The position numbers were made by a program, and so were the translations under genes. This document shows positions 6,954-11,878 of a stretch of DNA of 11,878 bases, one piece after another (within the stretch, counting starts at the first letter, position 1; every line of letters starts with the position of its first letter). The notes beneath the pieces were generated by a model. That model did not search any database. It saw only the letters and a program-made list of their open reading frames with translations, and was not told the origin of the DNA. This DNA comes from UBA7803 sp049454295 (GTDB lineage Bacteria; Pseudomonadota; Gammaproteobacteria; Pseudomonadales; Azotimanducaceae), in assembly GCA_049454295.1 (NCBI GenBank), contig JBMTYG010000098.1, positions 1 through 11,878 of the forward strand. The letters are read 5' to 3'.

Positions 6954-7987
6954 GTGGGTGCTCCTTGCGGTGTGGAAAAGGACATTGTTGTGGCTGCGGA
7001 CTCGTTATCGGAGGGCGCCTGGTCGAAGTGACGGAAGTTGGCCACGGCGTAGGCAACACGGTCTTCGTAACTCAAGTAGTGGTCCTCCAGACCTTCCACG
7101 TGCCGCAGCCGCGGCAGGAGACCGCGATTGTTGGCGATCTGAATGCTGAGTCCCGGTCGGGCGTTCAGTTCGAGCAGCAGTGGACCTTTGGTCGCATCGA
7201 CGACGATATCGCAGCCGAGATAGCCAAGGCCGGTGACCTCGTAACAACGCGACGCCAGCAGCAGCATGGTGCGCCAGTCCGGAACCTGCAGATCCTGCAG
7301 GCTTTCCCCGGTGTCCGGGTGGTGCGTCACCAGCTGGTTATGTTTGACCGCTGCTACGCTTCGACCGGTGGCGATGTCGATGCCCACGCCAACGGCGCCT
7401 TGGTGCAGGTTGGCCTTGCCGTCGGAGGCGTGGGTGGCAAGACGGAGCATGCCCATCACCGGGTAACCCCTGAACACGATGATGCGGATGTCCGGCACCC
7501 CTTCGTAGCTGATAGCCGAAAAGTAGGGGCTCACCTTGACCAGTCCTTCGATCAGAACAATGTCGGGCCGGCCGCCAAGAGAGTGCAAACCGCTCAGGAT
7601 ATTGGTGACATGGCGCTTGATGTCCGTGAGGCTTAAGCGCGCGCCGCTGCTTTTGACATAGTGGTCGCCGTCGCGACCAACGATGACGAGAATGCCTTTG
7701 CCACCGCTGCCCTGCGCGGGCTTGATCACGAATTCCGCGAGATCACGGATGCGGTTGTCGATCGACTCGATCTCGTGCTGGGTCTCGACCACATGCAGGA
7801 GGTCGGGCACCCGTAGCCGCGCTTTTTGCGCCACGACCTTGGTTTTCAGCTTGTTGTCGACGAAGGGGTAACGGTGTCGGGGGTTGTAGCGCGAGATATA
7901 GCTGATGTTGCGCCGGTTCATGCCCATGATGCCGAGCGCGCTGAGTTTGAATGGCGAAATCCAACCCGAAAGCAGATCCTCGATCAT
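6950..7987 (-). CDS. RimK-like ATP-grasp ligase (alpha-L-glutamate ligase-like)
   Basis: A 345-aa cytosolic ATP-grasp enzyme of the alpha-L-glutamate ligase-like family. RimK relatives add glutamate to a carboxyl group of a protein or peptide using ATP; the acceptor here is unknown. The N-terminus has the family-typical GMNRRNISYI...YNPRHRYPFVDNK block (22-46). Next come the ATP-binding strand and glycine loop FVIKPAQGSGGKG (86-98, Lys89), the hinge-side LIEG (145-148), and DIRIIVFRG (166-174). The metal-binding end is GCDIVVD (258-264) and LLELNARPG (271-279, Glu273 and Asn275). The active site looks intact. The start overlaps the upstream membrane-gene stop as ATGA with no clear ribosome site, so translation is probably coupled. 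The last ~25 residues are low in complexity and likely disordered. Confidence 0.93.
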   Translation of the reverse strand: MIEDLLSGWISPFKLSALGIMGMNRRNISYISRYNPRHRYPFVDNKLKTKVVAQKARLRVPDLLHVVETQHEIESIDNRIRDLAEFVIKPAQGSGGKGILVIVGRDGDHYVKSSGARLSLTDIKRHVTNILSGLHSLGGRPDIVLIEGLVKVSPYFSAISYEGVPDIRIIVFRGYPVMGMLRLATHASDGKANLHQGAVGVGIDIATGRSVAAVKHNQLVTHHPDTGESLQDLQVPDWRTMLLLASRCYEVTGLGYLGCDIVVDATKGPLLLELNARPGLSIQIANNRGLLPRLRHVEGLEDHYLSYEDRVAYAVANFRHFDQAPSDNESAATTMSFSTPQGAPT

Positions 7988-9477
7988 CGGTTGAAAACCG
8001 CGAAGCGGCGCAACTCGAGGATGCGGTAACCCGTATAACGACCCAGCATCAGAATGACCGCGAGCAGGCAGAGGTGCAGCTCGGGGAAATTGAACGCGAG
8101 GTGCCGCACGATTTCTCTGTCCATCACAAGGAATGCCATGGTGGCGACCAGCAGGCTACCGCCGCCCTGCATGATCACCTCCTTTGGCCCCTGTTCTTCC
8201 CAGGTAATCGACATGCGTTCGATGGTCCACGCCAGAATGATCATGGGGAAGAAGGTGATGTTGAGACCGGCCATGAGCCCCAGGTGGTAACTGAGGATAC
8301 TGAAGATCGAGATGATGCCGATGACGACGACCACGAGTGTCGCTATACGGGCGACGAGCAGCAGGTTGAGTGCGGACAGATAGGAGCGGATCGCGAGGCC
8401 GAGGGCAACCACCGACACAAAGCTGACCAGTCCCGGCAGCAGGTCGGTCTGGAGGAACGCGAGCGCAATAAGCACGGGCATAAAGGTGCCCGAAGTTTTG
8501 AGCCCGACCAGAATGCGCATGATCGCGACCACGAGCGCGCCAATCGGCAGCAGCATGATCAGCTTGAACATGCCCTGTTCGGCAATCGGCAGGGAATAAA
8601 GCGAGATTGCGAACCCGGGCGCGTTCTCCTGCGTCACCACCTCTGCGGGACGCGACTGACTGATCATGCTGAACGTCACGCGGCTGCGGGATCCGCCGAG
8701 TACCTCGAGCACCGACGGTTGCGTCGTCTGCCACAGCAGCACGTGCGCTGGGTCTGCGCTCGCGCCCGAGGGATCGAGCAGCTCCCAGGCATCGTCTTGC
8801 CAGTACTGCACGAAATCCTGCAGCCCTTGACGCCGGCGCCCGTCCTCCAGTTCCAGCACCTGAACGGTGCGCGCGGGAATGCCATTGTCATTCAGCAGAC
8901 TCGTGATGAGCTGCGCGGGGCTGTAGCGCTCGAGTAGCAGCGCGACGTTCTGTGTGACCGTTGGCTGGGTCAGCTCCCGGACCAGCTGCCTTGCGAGGGA
9001 GCGCCCGTCGGCGGAGATCGGATTCACCGACTGTGACAGCTGTTGCGCTGCCGTCTGATAGGGCTCTTCCCAGATTTGCTGTTCGGCGTCTTTGGGTGGC
9101 GTGTCTGGCAACACCTCGTAGCCAGGGTCGCGAACGAGATCGAGCTTGTAGAAGAGGATCTGTTCACCTTCTGCAAACCGCTTGGTCCAGTGCGCCTGGC
9201 GCTGTTGGTCGTCTGTGACCAGGTCGAAACCGAAGCCGGGAGAAGCCCCTGACTCACTGATCACGCGAAAGCCGGTCTGTTCCGGCGGCAGCGTAAGGAG
9301 CGCCTGTGTGGCGCTGCCCTGGGCGAGATACTCAACGCGTGCCTCGACCTGCCAGACGGTCTGCTGAACCCCTGGCAGGATGGGTATGCGATACGCATTA
9401 TGTCGATAGGTGGCAATGCCAATGCCAGCAATGAGCAGCAGGCAGACGATGAATAGCAGCGGGCCACGTTGCGTCAT
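7984..9477 (-). CDS. Inactive transglutaminase fused to seven transmembrane helices
   Basis: A 497-aa inner-membrane protein of the Transglut_i_TM / 7TM_transglut family. Residues 6-23 form one membrane helix. Residues ~24-302 form a soluble, probably periplasmic, domain, and residues ~303-482 form about seven further helices, leaving a short basic cytoplasmic tail. The soluble domain keeps the transglutaminase landmarks GIPARTV (199-205) and WELLDPSG (231-238). It contains no cysteine at all, so the nucleophile is missing, and no histidine occupies the usual position before the Asp. It must therefore bind or scaffold rather than catalyse. In many proteobacteria this gene sits between a RimB-type protease and a RimK-like ligase, as here. 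It starts 6 nt after the protease gene, with GGGAG 12 nt upstream of the ATG, and ends with a 4-nt overlap with the ligase. Confidence 0.94.
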   Translation of the reverse strand: MTQRGPLLFIVCLLLIAGIGIATYRHNAYRIPILPGVQQTVWQVEARVEYLAQGSATQALLTLPPEQTGFRVISESGASPGFGFDLVTDDQQRQAHWTKRFAEGEQILFYKLDLVRDPGYEVLPDTPPKDAEQQIWEEPYQTAAQQLSQSVNPISADGRSLARQLVRELTQPTVTQNVALLLERYSPAQLITSLLNDNGIPARTVQVLELEDGRRRQGLQDFVQYWQDDAWELLDPSGASADPAHVLLWQTTQPSVLEVLGGSRSRVTFSMISQSRPAEVVTQENAPGFAISLYSLPIAEQGMFKLIMLLPIGALVVAIMRILVGLKTSGTFMPVLIALAFLQTDLLPGLVSFVSVVALGLAIRSYLSALNLLLVARIATLVVVVIGIISIFSILSYHLGLMAGLNITFFPMIILAWTIERMSITWEEQGPKEVIMQGGGSLLVATMAFLVMDREIVRHLAFNFPELHLCLLAVILMLGRYTGYRILELRRFAVFNR

Positions 9478-9483
9478 GACGGA

Positions 9484-10317
9484 TCAGCGCTCCCGCGCCT
9501 GGTCGTTTGCGCCAGCGTTGGGTGCCCCGTTACGCCGTGTGGTTTGCAGGAACTGTTGACCGACATCAACAAGCGCGGCGTCGGTCAGGAAGTTACGCCC
9601 CAGCAGAACCTCGTTGTCCATGTGCGAACGGTCCGCCAGGGTGAAGTCGACAGTCTGGCGCAGCTTGCCGAGCCGAATACGCAGCTGAACGACGGGGCGC
9701 TTTCTCGCCTCGTCGTCATCCTGCTGCCTGACCCTTGCCACGCGGCGAATGGGGCGCTCGATCGTTGCGACCCCGTCTTCCAGCCGTAGGTTGAAGCGCA
9801 CCCAGCGTTTGCCGTCGCGCTCGAACTCGACCAGCTCCTCCGCGTGCAATGAGCTCGAGTCTGCTCCCGTATCGATACGCGCGACCAGCGTGCCGCCGGG
9901 CGGGTCGATGACAATGCGCTCGAGCTCGCCTACCACCAGCTTGTCGCCGCCCACGGAGACAGTGCGGATCTCCACTTCGCGTTTGCAGTCGGTCGCGACC
10001 GGGTTTGCCGGTGCTGCGGGACACAGCGCCGCGAGCGCAGCGGGCAGCGCTGTAAGGTCGGTACGCAGAGTGGCGAGATTTTCCGCAAGCGCGGATCCCT
10101 CGGCACGGGCGCTGATGTCACGGCGTTCAAGCTCCGCTCGGGTGTCAGCGAGCGTTGTGTTAACGCGGCTGAGCTCTTCGCGCAGGGCTGCCAGTTCCGC
10201 ATCCACCTGGGGCCGGTTTTCGGTGTTTGCGCAAGCGCCGAGTGCCAGCAGTTGCGCGAGGACCAGGAGTGGGCGATTCAATGAGAGCCGTGCCCGCGAC
10301 AGTGCAGTCCGTGACAT
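9484..10317 (-). CDS. Retropepsin-like (RimB-type, 'ATP-dependent zinc protease') lipoprotein
   Basis: A 277-aa predicted lipoprotein ending in a retropepsin-like aspartic protease domain of the family annotated as putative ATP-dependent zinc protease (RimB type). The signal peptide has a basic start, a hydrophobic core and the lipobox LGAC with Cys29; Ala30 follows, which suggests sorting to the outer membrane. Residues ~38-95 are a charged, leucine-rich coiled coil. Cys99 and Cys111 could form a disulfide. The catalytic motif is IDTGADSSS (148-156, Asp149), and LLGRNFL (238-244) is the second conserved element. The Met at 10317 was chosen because it gives a normal signal peptide; GGGGAG lies 13 nt upstream, which is rather far. 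An in-frame ATG at 10353 would add 12 residues but has no ribosome site. This is the first gene of the operon. Confidence 0.9.
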   Translation of the reverse strand: MSRTALSRARLSLNRPLLVLAQLLALGACANTENRPQVDAELAALREELSRVNTTLADTRAELERRDISARAEGSALAENLATLRTDLTALPAALAALCPAAPANPVATDCKREVEIRTVSVGGDKLVVGELERIVIDPPGGTLVARIDTGADSSSLHAEELVEFERDGKRWVRFNLRLEDGVATIERPIRRVARVRQQDDDEARKRPVVQLRIRLGKLRQTVDFTLADRSHMDNEVLLGRNFLTDAALVDVGQQFLQTTRRNGAPNAGANDQARER

Positions 10318-10349
10318 GAGTGACCGTATGCTCCCCAGTGCGGGGGCAA

Positions 10350-10368
10350 GCATACCGTGACGGTGTGC
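10350..10368. promoter_or_regulatory. 19-bp imperfect palindrome, possible operator at the operon promoter
   Basis: GCATACCGTGACGGTGTGC is a dyad with 8 of 9 positions matching per arm, and its core ACCGT-G-ACGGT is perfect. It lies 33-51 nt upstream of the preferred protease start. It overlaps a possible minus-strand -10 element TATGCT (10349-10354), although the -35 region is poor. A dyad covering a -10 box is the usual place for a repressor. The alternative is a coincidental short palindrome in GC-rich DNA, and no regulator gene is nearby to support it. Confidence 0.35.
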
Positions 10369-10403
10369 ATTTCATATAGCGCAGGTCGACAGTCGGTAGG
10401 TAA

Positions 10404-11801
10404 TTACCGATGCGCGGACCCATTTGGCCGGTAGCGAAGGAAGACAACGAGCCCAATCACGGCCCAGATCAGGATCATGCCCCATTCATAGGGCCAAGCG
10501 AGAGCGGCTGGACTGAAGGGCATGAAGCAGGCGAGCAGCAGTAGCGCGAGCAGTGTGGCTCCGACGCCGACGACGCGCGGATGACTGACGCGATAGGGTC
10601 GCGGCAGATCGGGCGCGAGGCGGCGCAGCGCCAGAAAAGCGACAGGTACGAAAATATAGGCCACCACCGTGGCAAAACTGCCGGCGTTTACCATCCACAA
10701 AAGCACCGTGCGGCCGCAAAGCGGCGCCAACATCGAGAGCACGCCAATCACCAGAATGCCCGCCCAGGGCGTTCCGTAGCGCGGATGAAGCCGGCCGAAG
10801 AGTGCAGGCGCCTGACCTGAATGAGCGAGTGCATAGAGCACGCGACTGCCGCCGACGATGAATGCGTTCCAGCTGGTGAGAATCCCGGCAACCCCTCCGA
10901 GCACCAGCAGCTGGCCGGCGGCGGGATGGCCCCAGAGCGCGGTCGCGGCGTCGCCGCTCGCAAGTTGACCCGGCGCGATTTCGTGACCGCCGATGGCAAG
11001 TGCGACACTGAAAGAAACAAGTCCGTAGAACGCGACCGCGAGCAGGACCGAGAACACGATGAGCTGCCCGATGCGCCGGGGCGGAAGATCGATTTCTTCG
11101 GCGGACTGGGGTACGACATCGAAACCGACGAGCAGCGTCGGCACCATGATCAACACCGTGAGAATGCCGCTGGCGGGCACCGCGATCCAGGGCTCGGCGC
11201 GCGCAGGCTCACCGAAGACGATCGCGCCGCTTACGAGCAGTAGCGCCGCGAATAGAATGAGCACGGTCCCGGCCAACTGCACGCGCGCTGCGGTGCGGAT
11301 GCCGAGCAGGTTGATCACTGTCATGAGCGCAGCGCTGCCTGCGCCGACAGCCACGAAACCCGCGTCGACGGGCGCGTCGAAGACCGTCCACAGGGTTCCA
11401 ATGCGGATGCCGGGAAGGAGATATTCGACAGCGGTAGGCAACGCGACAGCTTCAAACAGGCAGACGTTGACGTAGGCCATGAGCAGCGCCCAGGTGCATA
11501 CGAAGCTGGGTCCCGGGCCAAGCGCTCGCCGGGTCCAGACGTGTTCGCCGCCGGTGTTGGGAAGCGCCGCTGCGAGTTCGGCATACGTGAGGCCAATGAG
11601 CGCGATGACGGCCCCCCCGGCGAGGAAGGCAATCACGGTGCCAAGCGAGCCCGCGGTATCAACCCAATAGCCGGAGAGCAGCACCCAGCTCCAGCCGATC
11701 ATGGCACCGAAGGCGAGGGTGATGACGTCCCGGGCACGGAGCACGCGTTGGAATAGTGCACCTGTCGAGAGAAGCGAAGTGCCGCGCGGGGTTGCGGTCA
11801 T
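10404..11801 (-). CDS. APC-superfamily amino acid permease
   Basis: A 465-aa inner-membrane transporter of the amino acid-polyamine-organocation superfamily (AA_permease_2 type), with about 12 hydrophobic helices. The broken helix 1 motif is FGAMIGWSW (31-39), and the helix 2-3 signature is YAELAAALPNTGGEHVW (73-89); both are typical of APC amino acid importers or exchangers. The substrate cannot be deduced. The ATG at 11801 is preferred because GGAG at 11809-11812 lies 7 nt upstream and residue 1 then begins a usual short cytoplasmic N-terminus. The frame stays open to 11876 near the window edge, but the extra 25 residues look non-coding. The gene ends about 86 nt upstream of the protease start on the same strand. 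It could be cotranscribed, but is more likely separate. Confidence 0.92.
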   Translation of the reverse strand: MTATPRGTSLLSTGALFQRVLRARDVITLAFGAMIGWSWVLLSGYWVDTAGSLGTVIAFLAGGAVIALIGLTYAELAAALPNTGGEHVWTRRALGPGPSFVCTWALLMAYVNVCLFEAVALPTAVEYLLPGIRIGTLWTVFDAPVDAGFVAVGAGSAALMTVINLLGIRTAARVQLAGTVLILFAALLLVSGAIVFGEPARAEPWIAVPASGILTVLIMVPTLLVGFDVVPQSAEEIDLPPRRIGQLIVFSVLLAVAFYGLVSFSVALAIGGHEIAPGQLASGDAATALWGHPAAGQLLVLGGVAGILTSWNAFIVGGSRVLYALAHSGQAPALFGRLHPRYGTPWAGILVIGVLSMLAPLCGRTVLLWMVNAGSFATVVAYIFVPVAFLALRRLAPDLPRPYRVSHPRVVGVGATLLALLLLACFMPFSPAALAWPYEWGMILIWAVIGLVVFLRYRPNGSAHR

Positions 11802-11808
11802 GGTCAGG

Positions 11809-11812
11809 CTCC
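11809..11812 (-). promoter_or_regulatory. Ribosome binding site that decides the permease start
   Basis: GGAG on the minus strand lies 7 nt before the ATG at 11801. It supports this Met over the in-frame ATG at 11876. Confidence 0.6.
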
Positions 11813-11878
11813 GGCTGGCGGCGGTGGACGCCCGTGGGTATTTCGGCAAGCATAGCCAACCGCCCCCCGCGCTCACCA
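11813..11878 (-). promoter_or_regulatory. Upstream region of the permease gene
   Basis: This short leader runs to the window edge. On the minus strand it holds a TATGCT element (11849-11854) that could serve as a -10 box, but no good -35 is visible. The ten bases GGCAAGCATA at 11845-11854 recur exactly at 10345-10354 upstream of the protease gene. Confidence 0.25.

Noticed and set aside
7951..8937. Long plus-strand open frame of 328 aa
   Set aside because: It lies entirely opposite the 7TM protein and the ATP-grasp end, is rich in His, Gln, Arg and Glu without any recognisable motif, and has no ribosome site. It is an antisense shadow in GC-rich DNA.
10393..10410. Palindromic TCGGTA...TACCGA / GGTAATTACC as a terminator for the permease gene
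   Set aside because: The stem is only 5-6 bp, partly AT, overlaps the permease stop codon and has no T-run after it.
11802..11876. N-terminal extension of the permease to an ATG at 11876
   Set aside because: The extra 25 residues do not look like a permease N-terminus, while the ATG at 11801 has a well-placed GGAG.
1..11878. CRISPR arrays, insertion sequences, prophage genes
   Set aside because: No regularly spaced repeats, transposase or phage proteins were found on either strand.

Overview
The window is a GC-rich (about 60% by eye) bacterial chromosome segment with tightly packed genes. All but one of them lie on the minus strand. Several proteins are of kinds common in Gammaproteobacteria: a YccA-type Bax-inhibitor protein, a Tas-like aldo/keto reductase, and the retropepsin / inactive transglutaminase-7TM / RimK-like ligase trio. 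A gammaproteobacterium is therefore the best guess, but no rRNA or other phylogenetic marker is present to confirm it. No tRNA, rRNA, CRISPR array, transposase, integrase or phage gene was seen.

Layout. Positions 1-478 hold no credible gene but contain a strong hairpin. A Tas-like aldo/keto reductase (479-1495) and an MFS exporter (1569-2894) follow on the minus strand. The MFS gene is divergent from yccA (2994-3719, plus strand), the only plus-strand gene. YccA converges tail to tail, with a 29-nt gap, on a long minus-strand block.

The minus-strand block is transcribed from about 10.3 kb down to 3.75 kb. It comprises six genes: a lipoprotein with a retropepsin-like (RimB-type) protease domain; an inactive transglutaminase fused to seven membrane helices; a RimK-like ATP-grasp alpha-L-glutamate ligase-like protein; a small antibiotic-biosynthesis-monooxygenase (ABM) fold protein; a NorQ/CbbQ-type AAA+ ATPase; and a NorD/CbbO-like VWA protein. 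Gaps are 5 to 26 nt, and two junctions are 4-nt ATGA overlaps, so this looks like one operon. An APC-superfamily permease (10404-11801) lies upstream on the same strand, probably with its own promoter.

How the genes may work together. The first three genes form a known conserved trio that appears to span the envelope: a lipid-anchored periplasmic protease, an inner-membrane protein with a large periplasmic domain, and a cytoplasmic amide ligase. The last two form the MoxR-type AAA+ plus VWA pair that elsewhere matures or reactivates a metalloenzyme (nitric oxide reductase, Rubisco). Here no such client gene is present. The physical coupling of the two modules, with an ABM protein between them, is the most interesting feature of the window. 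Any functional link between them is inference.
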